DNA of 64,000 bases, taken from the NCBI RefSeq assembly GCF_040436345.1, contig NC_133230.1:4671297-4735296 (forward strand). Reading direction: 5' to 3'. Positions 22,601-35,317 of this stretch are shown here, piece after piece. The position numbers and the translations under genes were made by a program. Numbering within the stretch: the first letter of the stretch is position 1; each line of letters begins with the position of its first letter. The stretch comes from Pagrus major (Eukaryota > Chordata > Actinopteri > Spariformes > Sparidae). The notes under the pieces are model-generated. The model was not told where the DNA came from. It saw nothing but the letters and a program-made list of their open reading frames with translations, and ran no database searches.

Positions 22601-25600
22601 GTCAGCCTTGATTTTTTTTTCCAAACAGGCCCACGTCGATGAAAACAAGGTAGAGGAGGTGCGTCTCCGGCCCGTGGTCGCCATGGCCAAGAAGAGGCTG
22701 CCCATCTTGGAGGGTGTCGTGGAGGTGAAATACAAAGACGGCTGGGCGCAGATCTGCGACCTGGGATGGACCATCAAAAACACACGCGTGGTCTGTGGCA
22801 TGCTGGGATTCCCCCATGAGAAGAAAGTCAACAGGAACTTCTACAAGTAAGTACATCGCTTGACTCCAGCTATTAATAACCTAAATCTGGTGTTCATCAC
22901 GAGGTTAAAGCTGCAAATGCAGGACGTTTCCCTGCACCAACAGTGAGAATGAGACCACTTAGCGACTCTCTCATTCGCTCAGGATGGGATGTTTGCTGCA
23001 GCCCTGTTTGACATTCCTGTGGCTTTAGTCCGTAAAGCAAAGTGGCAACACGGTGACCAAACCACAAGCAGGATCTTCGCCTTTGTTCAGTAAAGAGTGG
23101 ACATTATAGGACCTGCTGTTTACTGTGTGGATACGAGAGGAGCTGCGTGTAAACTTTATCTTCCATCTGCCATAACTTGCAGCCCGACAACAAAGCACAT
23201 GTGCCTCTGATTGTTTCTGCTCTGTTTTCTTCCATAAGAGGATGTTTTTGTTTTTCCTTTTTTTGGAAAAAGACGCTGTCCTGGTCGGGTCACATATTTC
23301 ATGTTCTCTGCCTCTGTTCATTACTTTGCAGAGGAAGTTGAAGAGCGATTATTATAACTGCCTGCAGAGATGAAAAAGTTTGAAGCAGTGTGTGTTTGTC
23401 CCATGTGGTTTCACATCTGCGGGGCTCCGTTTGGCAAAGTGTGGTAGTTCAGAAAACAAAACTGAGATAACACATAACAAATTATGAATCCCTGGAGGTT
23501 TTTTATGACGCAGATGAAAACCAGAAGAAATGTTTCCTCTCACAATCTATTGGGTTCATTCATTGTGTGCGCAAATGCTGCACAAATATTAGAAATAATA
23601 AATCATATGGGACAGTCGGACAGAGTAAAAAGATTAATGGTCCAATTAAAACACTTAAGACCTCTTCACACTGTTCTCTCTACAAATTAAAATCCTCTGT
23701 ACTCCTACTGTGGGGTGAGAGGACAGTGATTACTTCAGTGGACTCTCCGACCTCCACTGTCTCTTCCTAGTCTGTTCTTCCAGTATGACTGCACACATTC
23801 CTGGCTGCGCTCCAGTGGAAGTCGTTTTATTCATCCCCTGCAGATGGTTCACAGTAGTACGAGGGGAAGTTTGTGTTTTCTCTCAAGCGTGTGTGAAGGT
23901 TGCGGCTTGGGGGGGAATGGTGTGTGTGGGGGGTTCGGGGAGGGGAGGTCGGTCGGTCGGTCTCATAATGCACAGACAACAATGACTGCAGTGAAGCCAG
24001 CCTGTGTACAGTCAAACCAGAGAAAACAACGGTCTTGCTGGCGAAGCATTTCTCACAACAATATTTCCCATGCTACATCTTCTGTGTTCATTGTTTTGAC
24101 CCCTAGCAGCAGAAATTACATATATATGTGCATTTAAAGAGAAGTCTGCTGGTTTTAATTGGCTAGTTTTGTCACAATCACCATGAAATCACAGCACAGT
24201 CGATGACTGGACTTTTGTATCACCAGGCAGTAACAGGTAGGTACTGTAGTTATTGCAGCCGCTGAATGAGACTCAAATGGCCACGATAGTGCTGAAATCT
24301 GCATAGTTGGAATAGTTGTGTAATTGTGATTTACACTGGTGACCTGAAGTCTGTAACGTGATATACTGGAGACCTGTGGAATGTCAAACATGTTATTCAC
24401 CGTATTGAAAGACATGCATGCGTGCAGCCCGGAGACAGTGTGTGTTTGCATGTAGTCTCTCTCCTGTGTGTGATGGATTCTGGCTGTCTCACTGTTGCAG
24501 ACGTCTGAAAAAGCGAGCGGCTGAGAAGGTGTCCAGGCCAAAGGTTAATGTCTCAGCCGGTGGAAGGTACACAGTCAACCCGGGGAAAACCCACCGTCCG
24601 GCTCCGTCTGCACTCTGTTTACTGTAGTTATGACAGTGGGTTTCCCTGTTGGAGTAGATGATAACCATTTAGCTCCTCTCTCTCTAATATCACATTATGA
24701 TGATGTGCAGCATGTGAATGGGTTGTAGATGGTTGCCTTGTGTGGAGGTTTGGTTCTCTCCTCATTTCTGTTCTTTTTCTTCACATTCCTACTGACGTGG
24801 CACAGATTGTAAAATAAACTGACCTCATCAAGGGAACTTCAACATCTAGTGAACAGATTAGAAAGTTTAAACCTTTTTGATAGGACAGATGTTGTCAATC
24901 TGTGCTGTGTCAGTAACATGGGGCTTATTTATTTCACGGATTTTTAATGTAATGCAACATCTGGAAATCCCATTCCTTACTCTGGCATGCTTTTTGGAGG
25001 AGGGTCAGGTTAGGGTTAGGTTGAACCCTAACCTAACCTGACACAAACCCTAAACCCTAACCCTCTTCATTTTCATGACTGAATAAACTGAATAAACAAA
25101 CTGACCTTAAAGGACAACAACTACTGTTTTAATTTGTTTATATGTGGCGGACCCTGCCACCTTTTTAGCTTCAAACAGTGTTCTGGGGACCTTATTCTCC
25201 TCTCTGAAGAGCTTGTTTATTCAGTCATGGAAAAGAAAAAAATGGATTTCCTCACTAAAACTGCACAGTGCCCCTTTAAGATTTCTTTTAATTTGATCGG
25301 AGATGCTTTCTATGGAAAAGTGTGTGTCCACATACTTTTGGCCATGCGATGTGGATGTGAAAATAACCCAAGAATGTCCAAGTTTCATGTGTTTTGATCC
25401 TTTGTCACATTTGTGTTTGTTTGTCATTTTAAAAGCATGTGTCGCATTCAACAAATCTGCGCGTCTTGTCGGTGTGTTGAAGGAGACGCATCCTTTTGAA
25501 CGGTGTAACGACCGGTGTTTTAAACCTAATTGTGCATCGTGTAACCTTTTGTCACTTCCTGTGCTGCAGTCTAACCCGTGTTTACCTTGCAGGCCGACTT

Positions 25601-28600
25601 CCAAAGCTAAAGCTAACTCTAAGTCTAAACAGAGCAGCCCTGGCAAAAGGTAAACTGAAGATTAAACAAGTCAGTGGGTAAAAAATTCAAGCTGTCTGAA
25701 AAGACCCAAACACACGCTGCTTCCCTCACAAACAGATTAAACTGATGAGAAGTTTTAGGGGGATTTGCCCAAAAATGTTGGATGTTCCCAAGAATAGAGA
25801 AAGCTAATAATTAGCCACATCCTTCCCCTGCGGTGTTACCACCTGCTGTCCACATGTGGATAGGAAGAACGTGCATGACTTTCAGAACAAAGAAAGTTAT
25901 TTAAGCATTGTTTCTCTTCAGATTAAACAAAGATCTGTGTGTTACTGTTAATAAGTACGAACCTGAGGTGCTGTTTTTCAGCTATGGTTAGCTGTCGTCC
26001 CTGTTTCCAGTCTTTATGCTAAGCTAAGCTAAACGGCAGCGACATATTTACCATACAAGCAGGAGAGTGGCGTCAGTCTTCTCCTCTAACTCTTGGCAAA
26101 AAAGTAATTTTGCATTTTTTATTAATATATCAAACAATGGCTCTAACTAATGTTTTTTGCAAGTTAAATTCATGCATTAAATTTAATGGAGTATTCTGCC
26201 TAACTGGACACAGATTACTGGCCCCCAACAACTGTAGTTTTTCCTTTTGTTCAACAGTTTTTAAATAATTTAAGACAGTATCTGTGCTTGCTTGTGTGAG
26301 CCTAATATATTTTATTCTTACTATAATGTGAGTTAATGGGTGTGAATGTTGTAATGACTGTAATGACAGACCCACAGCTTTTTTATAAAGAAGTATATGT
26401 TCAGTTTTTCTTTGTGAAACAAGGTTATTATGTAGCGTCATTTTCAGTCATTCATGCATTTTCTGTCGTCTTTTTTTATTTTTATTTTCAGCATATTGTC
26501 AAATTTTTTAATTGTCTACTGTGAATACAACTAATGCATCAGTTCAGTCATTTAATCAATTGTCAATCCTTCTCCCTCCAGATTATATTTGGAGCGACAG
26601 AAGAACTACTACCACCTTCACTCTGTGGCGTGTACGGGCACAGAGGTCCACCTGGCAGCCTGCCCGCTGGAGTTCAGCAAGCCAAACGCCACATCGACCT
26701 GCGCGGGCGGCATGGCGGCTGTGGTCAGCTGCATGCCGGGGCCGCTCTTCATGCAGAACAGTGGCCTGAAGAAGAAACTTAAAACTTCGGTAAAGTGGTA
26801 TTTAAGTTAAGGGCAGCTCAGCTGGCCCCTTTATGTTTTCAAGTCCACACTGACCGCAGCTACTGAGCACAAACACTCTGGATATTATTCTCATAAATTT
26901 AGTTTATTAGTTTTATTCGTATAGTTAGTCTTCTTCTTCTTAATCTTAGAAATATTAGTTCTCAGATCTGGGCTTTTCAACACATCTCAGGGTCTTCTAC
27001 AGTAGATGGAGATGCTCAACTCCAGATGTGATTGAAAGCTCTGGAAAAAGCTTGTTAGTGGACCTTGAGTGACATTTAGTGCTCTGTAATGGTGTAACTT
27101 CTGTTTTCCAACATCACAAGAACAATATTTTTAGTGAAATATTTGTATTTTTTAGTTTAAATCAATGATACTACATTACACAGCTATAACATCTCGGTCA
27201 AAAGCCCGGTAAAATGACTGGTGATGCCTGCCAGGCTGCTTAGAAGGCGGACTTCCCTGGTGTACTGCAGTTTAAAATATCTTTTCACGTGTCTGCTTGT
27301 TGTCTAGAGAAACGTGAGGCTGAAGGGAGGTGCCAAGCTGGGCGAGGGCCGGGTGGAGGTGCTGAAAGACAACGAGTGGGGGACGGTGTGCGACGATCGC
27401 TGGAACCTGCAGTCAGCCAGCGTCGTCTGCAGGGAGCTCGGCTTCGGCAGCGCCAAGGAGGCTCTCACCGGGGCCCGCATGGGACAAGGTCAGGAAAAAA
27501 GTATCGTACGAGAATGTGCTGGTTCTTTAGTTGATCATTTGCATCACATTAAACGTCTCTAAACCCGTCACCTGAGACAGAAGGTGTCTCCAGACTGGAC
27601 TTCAGTCATCAGCTGTCAATCTGCAGCCACCTGTCTTATCTCTCAGGTCATCCCTTAACCCCTGAGCACTGATAATCTGTCCTTTAAGTCCACATTCCTC
27701 TACGGATTCCTTCATTTGGAGCTTATTTTAATAAGTAAAGGAATGTTACGCATGAAGAAGGAAAAGAAACAAAGACATGATAGAAGGACTTCATCACAGT
27801 AAACATTTTCTCACCAGACTTGCTACAATAATAGACAAATCTTACCGTATCATTTCCATCTCCCGCTACATTCCTGACATTAATTCTCCCAGCTCCTTAT
27901 TCATTAAACAGCTATTCTGAGTGTCTGAAGAGAAAACCATCTGTTACTCCAAAGAGGCGACGGACCATTTCATGTGAAAATGAGGCGCTTGATTTTACAA
28001 GTCCAGCTTGTGTCTGAGCTCTCTGGCCTCCACATGAGTGACCGTAAAAACAGTTTTAAGATAAAATTACTTTTTTCTGGTCATTTTATACGAGATGAGT
28101 GGGAGTGAAATACTTAGTTATCATTCTATTGAAATCATTGTCCCGGCTTCTCCCTTCTGGACACACACAAACACACATTTAGTGGACTCATTTGGTCGGC
28201 TGGCTGGAAACTGCTTCGAAAATTTGGCTCAAAAGCAAAATCTGACTCAAAATTCCTCACTGATGGCTCAGAGCAGCTGAATGAAGCAGTGTGTGTGTCT
28301 GTGAGAGAGTGAGCGTATCTCCTTGGGAATGAAATTACTTCTGTGTTAGGCTGGTTTTTACATTTCAAACAGCTGTTTAGTAAAGGCTCATCTTAAAGAC
28401 TGGTCTGCCAGAGCTCAGGTGGGAAGCAAGAGTAGCGGCAGGTTTAAGGTGCTAAATTCCTTAGTTAGTTAATAGCTGGGGTCTTCTGATGTGTGGATGT
28501 AAGAGGTACTTATCCCTAGTCGGTGTATTACCTGCAGTAGCTGGTAGTAATGTTGAAAAATGATACTGTATGAAAGTGTTCCTGTGCTGCCACGTCACTC

Positions 28601-31600
28601 AGAACAAAAGTGCCAGCTAAATATTAAAATATTTATCTCAGTGTGTGTGTTCCTCGTTGGTGATTCTCCAGAACGTGGAGGTGTGTGTAGCTTTCAGGTA
28701 AACTTCCCTGAGACTCCACCGAAGAGGAAACAAGCAGTCTTTTGAAGGGGCAGTTCTGGGTGGGGACGGCTGCTGTCGTGTGTGTACATTATGATTTCCA
28801 CCGCAGAGGAAGTTGGTGGAGGAGGCAGCAGCATACCTGCTCTGTGCTCGGGTGGATGTCAGACCACCACCCGGCTGAATGAGTCCAAGAAACATTCCCG
28901 AACGTCACTGAAGTCGGAAACGAGCGCCGCTGAAGGAATTCCTTTCAGAGACATTTCATAACTCGATCACCTCACGGTGGTGCGACCCCGAAGTGATGGA
29001 GTGAGAGTTTAGAGGGTGGATGTAAAAGCGGGTGTCGCTGACAGAGAACATGCACACTCAGCAAACAGGCCTCGGGTTGGAAAGCGAGCTGCAGATTAGC
29101 CTGAAAGGCGTACAGGAGTATTAAACAGTAGAGCGATTGAACGCTGGAAGAAATATTACAGGTAGTTAGTTACCTGTGGCATTTTATATGATTCAGTGTT
29201 TGTTTTGCTCTTTGCTCTGTGGTGCAATGAGACACCTGCATCCAAATCATTAAAGATTTTACATTAACAGCAGTTTATTCCAGAGGAAAATTAGTCAGCT
29301 CCATGAAAAAGTGATGCATTTGTTGTACAGTTCTGGTAGCAGTAAAATTAAAGCTTATTTTCTCATACTATCTTTCGCAGCAGCACCTCTCGTCGCCCTC
29401 TGTCTGAACGATCCGTTTTACCTCCTGTCTCTTTAAGGCCCCTCCTCCCTAAAGCCTAGTCTGCTCTGAATGGTCAGCTCTCACAGGCCAGAGTAGGCCC
29501 CGCCCACTGTATTTCAGCTCTATCAGTGTTCATGCAACCATTGGCCGTGCTGAGGACATTCCTGAGAGCAGATGGCTTGATGGCTTGTTGTGAAGTCACA
29601 GTTCCTTGTTTCTCAGTGGATTGAGTGTTTTGATACCTTCACCATATTCATAAAGCACCTAGACCCGCTTTAAAATCATAAATGGAAATCACACTTTCTG
29701 CAGTAGGGGTCCTTTAATATGACTGGAGTTAAAGAGAGCAGGGTGGACAGCATGATTGATTAGTAACGGCTACCGTGGCTAAGTTTAACTAACAACAAAT
29801 CAAAAGATATCACTGTTCGACAGTTGTTTCGGATTTTTATTAGTTTAGAAATTTGAAACCAGAGTTTTGTTGGAGTCCAAAAAGCAGCTCATGAACTGAC
29901 CCAGATTGTTCTTATCTGATCTACAGTAAGAATATTATAAAATGCGCATTAAATGCTGCAGCTGAACAAGTCTTTTAAGCGTCTCTCTGTCTGTCCATGT
30001 GACTGATTCGTCCAGGAATGGGTCCGATCTACATGAACGAGGTGAAGTGCGTCGGTCAGGAGAAGTCCATCTGGAACTGCCCCTTTAAAAACATCACCTC
30101 GGAGGACTGTCAGCACATGGAGGACGCCGCCGTCCGCTGCAACGTGCCCTACATGGGCTTCGAGAACTCGGTCAGACCTGAACCGCCTCACTGAAATGTT
30201 TCATCTTGTGTTTGTGCTGTTAACTTGATTATTATTACACTATTTATTGCATCAGTCAGGACAGGAAATTGTGTAGATTACCTGTGAAGTTTGTGAAAAA
30301 AATGCCTTGTTTTATACTGTATTTATTGTATTAATCATTCATCTAGTTCTGCTGTTTAGAAGTGTTTTCAGTTCGCCCTAACATGTCAGATTTAGAGCTG
30401 ATACTCACAGAAATCTCACATTTTCACTCTCAATCAATACTTCTTCACTGCTGTCACGAAAAACAGTAATCTCATTTGTCATTGTGTTTGATTCATATTT
30501 GCATTTACTGAATTAAGACCTGATTAATTGTTGAAAAATGTGTCTTTGGAGATACGTTTTTGTGACAACAGTGATTTTCTTTTAACACAGAGTATATCTG
30601 GTCATGCAGTTTGTACTTTACCAGATGATACTGTCCCATGTTCCTTGTAGATGCACATAGAGGCCGGACTAAGTGGGATAAAAACTCTACAAATTCTCAG
30701 TCATATAAGCCACCAGTAAAGTACGTTTTATTATGCTAACTTTAAAGATTTTAGACCATGGCTGACACCCAAAATAGAGTTTTTATCCCGCCTGTCTCTT
30801 GCGCATCCACACTCTGCCTTGTAGTCTCTAACCCGTTCGGCCCCACACAGATCCGACTCACTGGAGGACGGACCCGTTACGAGGGCCGTGTGGAGCTGCT
30901 GAGCTCAGACTCTAACGGGACGCAGAGCTGGGGTCTGATCTGTGGAGAGACCTGGAGCCCCAAGGAGGCCATGGTGGCCTGCAGGCAGCTGGGCCTGGGC
31001 TACGCTAACCAGGGCCTGCAAGTAGGTTAATATTAACAACGCTGAGGGGGCAACTGTCTGCAGCAGAGCAGAGCTGCCTTTCAGTTTATTTGACATATGC
31101 AACTTAAATATACTGTCAGGAACACTCAGTGACCCAATTGGTTGGACATGATTGTACCCATCCATACTCAGTGTATTACCTTCAGTACATGGCTGTCAGC
31201 ATGCTCGGTTTGGAGAAGCAGCTGGTGAACCAGTAGCTAAGTTTACAGTATGTGTTCCCTGTCCTGAAGATAGATGTCTATCTATTTGTAATAAAAACAA
31301 ACTGGAGAAACGTACGTCACTGTGCATTCACGTCAAGATGGTGTGCAGAAAGAGCGCAGCTGGAAAATAATCAGGTTATATTGTTAAAATGGGACGGTTT
31401 TTATTTAAATCGGTTTATGAAAAGGTTTAATTTACCCCTCCGCAACCGATTTGGGCCTGATTATTCTGATTATTCTGGATTCTGATTGTTTGGGCTTTTA
31501 AACCGATTATAATCAGGCTCCGACATGGCAACTGGACTTAAATACAAACTAAACTGACGAGGGGATCAGGTGCAGGTGAGGGGAATGAGGTGAAGACACA

Positions 31601-34600
31601 GGAGAATAGGAAGGAAGCTGATAGGCTAGGGAAAACAGGGCCAACGAGGCTGATGCAGGGCAGGTGTGGAGAGGAGCTCAGGAGCACAGCAAACACAATA
31701 AAATGAGACAGAAATGACAAGACCAGGACACCTTACAAAGGCCTACCTAAAAAAAAAAATCAATATCTATACCCAGTATATTTTCACCATTTTTTCTTGC
31801 TGTCAGACAGCTCAGCATTTGCAGTAATCGTTCATCTGAACAGAGTTACGTAAAAGCACCACCAGATAAGCCAGATAGACACTAGCAAGTAGTAAGTAAT
31901 TAAAGTCATTTAGCACTAAAAACCTGTAAATAAATGTCACAACTTAACAAACAACCAGTAAAGAAATGCAGGTTCGGCAGAAGTTTCCCCTCTTTCTCCC
32001 AAAAGTTTTGTGGTTGAAAGAAATATGTGCCAAAGGAAATATTCTAAATATAGCGTACACCTAAACTAATATAATTTTGTTTGAGGTAGGCCTGTTTTTA
32101 GGTGCCTAAAATACACTTTGCTTCTGTGCCAGGATCTTCAAACTGGGGGCGTTCTGACCACCATCTACTGTATGTAATACACTGACCATGAACACAATCC
32201 CACTTCAAAAAAACAGAACTATCACTTTAATGTCTGACAGTAAATTATAAGTTCCATGTGGAGTAGATGTTTCTTCTCCTGCGTAGAAAACGATACTGTT
32301 GTGGTCGTTTTCTATGTGGGCTGAAAAAGCCAGAACAGACTCACACAAAGTTTCTAATCAAACTCACCACCGAACCCAAAGTGGTGACCTCATCTGGAAA
32401 CCACGCTGACGTTCTCACTCCTAGAAAAGTCTAACCAAACTGCTGCTTTAACGACACATCCTCCACCGCCGGAGGACTGCGTGTGGGCAACGTTAGCTTG
32501 AGCCCAGACAGCTCAGAGACAGGACAGGAAGTGTGTCCCCTCACTGACTCCCAGCAGGACATTTCTACAGATCCGGATAGTGGGCGGCCGGAGCACTTAT
32601 GAGGGCCGGGTGGAGGTTCAGGTTGGGTCCAAGTGGGGCACAGTGTGCAGCACAGGCTGGACCACAAGGGAAGCCATGGTGGTTTGCAGGCAGCTAGGGC
32701 TCGGCTACTCCATGCATGCCATCAATGTAAGTAGGACCGACCTTAAATGAAGAGATTTGTTCCACACTGAGATACTCAGCTGAACTTAATTACAGGAGCA
32801 AATATTAGAAGCAGATGCCGCTTCATTTCAAGGCTAGTTTTGCTGTTGTGGGTTTAATTTGTGTTGCTAATTTATTCTAATCAGAGAGATATTTAGATAA
32901 AAATACTTTTTTTCTGTAGAAACAGAGAATACAGAGAAGAAAAGCTTATCCCATGTCAGTTTTATCTACAATATTGTGCAGCCTGAGTTTCAGCTATCTT
33001 AAAGATATAAAGATAGATGTCCTGATATGTGGTGTAGCACCCAATAGTGCATTTAAATCTCAGCTCTTTGCTGCAGCTTTGAAAAGCCGGGAGCTGTGTC
33101 GAGTTTCGAAGCACTAAACTGGAAGGATGATTTGGATGTACTGATGTGCAATTAAACAAAATTATGGAGTGTATATTTTAAAAACAGCAATAAATGTAAA
33201 GTTTTGGTGTTAGTTTTTGGAGAGAAATCCTTCTAGAGAGGCGCAGAGACCAAATTTCTACACCCACAGAAGAAAACATACCACAATTACAGGACGAGAC
33301 TGATTCAGTTATTCTGTGGCTTCTTGCAGATGTAGTAAATCATTGACTCGAGTAGGAGTAAATAAGTAGGTTGGTCTGAGGGAAAGTGGGCACACAAAAA
33401 CTTGCAAATTTGCAATTCTTCATGACAACATCACACCTGGAGCTTCAGCACTTCAGACCCAAACATCAAATATTTTGAGTTAAAAAAATACAATTGATAT
33501 CTTTTGAATTAACTGCAACAAAGCAACATGATACAAAACACTGGTCTATAATTATATTTACAGTGGTGTAGAGTTGAGAAGCCTTCCAGTAAGTAACACA
33601 ATTACTGAATCGCTCAGTGTCTGCACGAAGTTATTGTCCTCCAGTGATCTTAAACTCAGCATCACACTGTGTCCTCAGTGAGCAGCCAGAAATGAGTCAT
33701 GAACATCTGTTTTTCTGAAACACCACACTGAACTCTCTTTGGGAGTGATTACCTCCTGATCGATGCACTGTGTTTCTTTTTGTGTGTCTGTTTGCTGTTT
33801 TCTCAACTCCTAATCTAAGGAAACGTGGTACTGGGACAGCAGTAATGTGACTGAGATGGCGATGAGCGGCGTGAAGTGCACGGGGACCGAGATGTCTCTG
33901 AGTCAGTGCCAACATCACAAAACTGTCAGCTGCCAGAAGTCGGCTGCAAAGTTTTCAGCTGGAGTCATCTGCTCTGACAGTGAGTGACGATGACAGAGGC
34001 AGATGTTTAAAACAAACTTTACAGTCTTGTTTACCCCTCACCAAATTGCTCACCCTTACTTGCAAGTAAAGTGATCTGATCTTGACTCGTTATAATATAA
34101 GGGACATGACTCGAGTCCAATCCTGCATCTACTCCTGTTCCCAGCGGCCTCTGACCTCGTCCTGAACGCCCCTCTGGTCCAGCAGACGGTTTACATCGAG
34201 GATCGTCCTCTGCACATGCTCTACTGTGCTGCCGAGGAGGACTGTCTGTCCAAATCTGCAGCCAAGGCCAACTGGCCCTACGGACACCGCCGCCTGCTCC
34301 GCTTCTCCTCCCAGATCCACAACATCGGCCGGGCCGACTTCAAGCCGAAGGCCGGGAGGCACTCGTGGGTCTGGCACGCCTGTCATGGGTAATGATGTCT
34401 TCATCAGTGTAGTCTTTGGAGGAGAGGTTTGTTTAGATGAGCAAATGTTAACAACATCCTCTCTGTACTCGACAGCCACTACCACAGCATGGACATCTTC
34501 ACCCACTATGATCTGTTGAACGCCAACGGGACCAAAGTGGCCGAGGGACACAAAGCCAGTTTCTGTCTGGAGGACACAGACTGTCAGGAGGGTGAGTCTG

Positions 34601-35317
34601 ATGCTTCAGAGTTGAACCACAGGGTATGATTTTATTGGTCAGGAGAACCAAGACAGTACAAAGAGAAGATGTAAACAAGTGATTATAATGACAAAGATAG
34701 AGGATGGATTATCTGCCATCTTTGAGGTTTTTATGGATTCATTAATGCATCGTAAAATCTATCAATCTTTTCCCCATCCAGGTGTTTCTAAGCGGTACGA
34801 GTGTGCCAACTTTGGTGATCAGGGCATCACTGTGGGCTGCTGGGATTTGTACCGTCACGACATTGACTGCCAGTGGATTGACATCACAGACGTCAAACCT
34901 GGAAACTACATCCTGCAGGTGAGCACTTAAAATAGTACTTTTACTAACAGGATCAGGAAACGTCCTCCAACACTGTTTTCTGTCCTAAAATCAAAAATGT
35001 TCCCTTTACGTTTCTCACCTCTTCAGATCGTGATCAATCCAAATCAGGAGGTCGCCGAGAGCGACTTCACCAACAACGGCATGAAATGCAACTGCAAATA
35101 CGACGGACATCGAATCTGGCTCCATAACTGCCACATCGGTAAGCAGCAGTCAAAAAATACCAAAATGACCAGACGTTGACGTCAAATTTGTCTTATTTTA
35201 CACTTTTCTAACTGCTTTATTCATTATTTTTTCATCTCTGCAGGTGATGCGTTCAGCGAGGAGGCAGAGAGGAGGTTTGAGAAATACCCCGGGCAGCTGA
35301 ATAACCAAGTTTCTTAA
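19605..35317 (+). CDS. loxl3: lysyl oxidase homolog 3 (LOXL3), four SRCR domains plus LOX domain
   Basis: Secreted copper amine oxidase that oxidises lysines of collagen and elastin for cross-linking. Exons: 19605-19971, 20176-20339, 22629-22846, 24501-24566, 25593-25649, 26582-26789, 27308-27488, 30016-30170, 30851-31021 (or 32571-32726), 33820-33979, 34145-34388, 34476-34591, 34782-34918, 35027-35138, 35244-35317. All join in frame to 809 aa (human LOXL3 is 753). Signal peptide at residues 1-25 ([17 protein letters not shown]), then a Ser-Pro linker and four SRCR domains ([52 protein letters not shown]). The LOX domain follows ([19 protein letters not shown]), with copper ligands [12 protein letters not shown], and the cofactor lysine ([11 protein letters not shown]) and tyrosine ([10 protein letters not shown]). 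RLRPV and [13 protein letters not shown] match LOXL3 rather than LOXL2/4. In mammals loss affects palate and spine. Confidence 0.94.
19725..19768 (+). repeat. (CCGTCC/CCATCC)n hexamer array in loxl3 coding sequence
   Basis: An in-frame array encodes a Ser-Pro run ([12 protein letters not shown]) between the signal peptide and SRCR1. Confidence 0.8.
24501..24566 (+). CDS. loxl3: loxl3 small cassette-like exon 1 (66 nt)
   Basis: Acceptor TTGCAG before 24501 and donor GAAG|GTACAC after 24566. It encodes [21 protein letters not shown], with split codons at both borders (phase 2 in, phase 2 out). The length is a multiple of three, so it can be included or skipped without a frameshift. It lies in a loop within SRCR2 and is strongly basic. 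An internal donor at 24544 is possible but would break the frame with the next exon. Confidence 0.65.
25004..25067. repeat. interstitial telomere-like repeats in inverted orientation
   Basis: GTCAGGTTAGGGTTAGGTT is followed almost at once by its near-reverse complement (ending CTAACCTAACCTGAC), then CCCTAAACCCTAACCC. These are TTAGGG-type units on both strands with 11-bp perfect outer arms. The sequence lies in a loxl3 intron. Confidence 0.7.
25593..25649 (+). CDS. loxl3: loxl3 small cassette-like exon 2 (57 nt)
   Basis: Acceptor CTTGCAG before 25593 and donor AAAAG|GTAAAC after 25649. It encodes about [18 protein letters not shown]. Phase 2 in and out, length divisible by three. The product is lysine- and serine-rich and low in complexity. 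It has no clear counterpart in the mammalian protein beyond a shorter basic stretch at the same place. Confidence 0.6.
27560..30000. other. large loxl3 intron without recognised genes
   Basis: Both strands were scanned; only short, uninformative open frames. No mobile-element coding remains were seen. Confidence 0.4.
30851..31021 (+). CDS. loxl3: loxl3 SRCR4 first-half exon, version A (171 nt)
   Basis: Encodes 57 aa starting [17 protein letters not shown] and ending [13 protein letters not shown]. Both borders are phase 0 (acceptor CACAG, donor CAA|GTAGGT). Its length matches the same exon region of human LOXL2 and LOXL3, including the NGTQSWG insertion. Version B lies about 1.5 kb downstream. 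Confidence 0.85.
31535..31735. repeat. probable dispersed repeat in the loxl3 A/B intron
   Basis: Purine-rich text of the kind 'gaggggatcaggtgcaggtgag...gacaagaccaggacacc' resembles a repeat common in teleost genomes, from memory. Boundaries and family are not established. Confidence 0.35.
32571..32726 (+). CDS. loxl3: loxl3 SRCR4 first-half exon, version B (156 nt), duplicate of A
   Basis: Encodes 52 aa starting [19 protein letters not shown] and ending [13 protein letters not shown]. Acceptor TTCTACAG, donor AAT|GTAAGT, both borders phase 0. It is homologous along its whole length to version A and also begins with ATCCG. It has no stop or frame damage and keeps both SRCR cysteines. Joining B instead of A to the next exon (ETWYW) gives a complete SRCR4. 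Use of both together would give a domain and a half. Confidence 0.8.

Noticed and set aside
24544-24549. Alternative donor AAAG|GTTAAT in the first small loxl3 exon.
   Set aside because: Using it would put the next exon out of frame with an early stop. The donor at 24567 keeps all phases.
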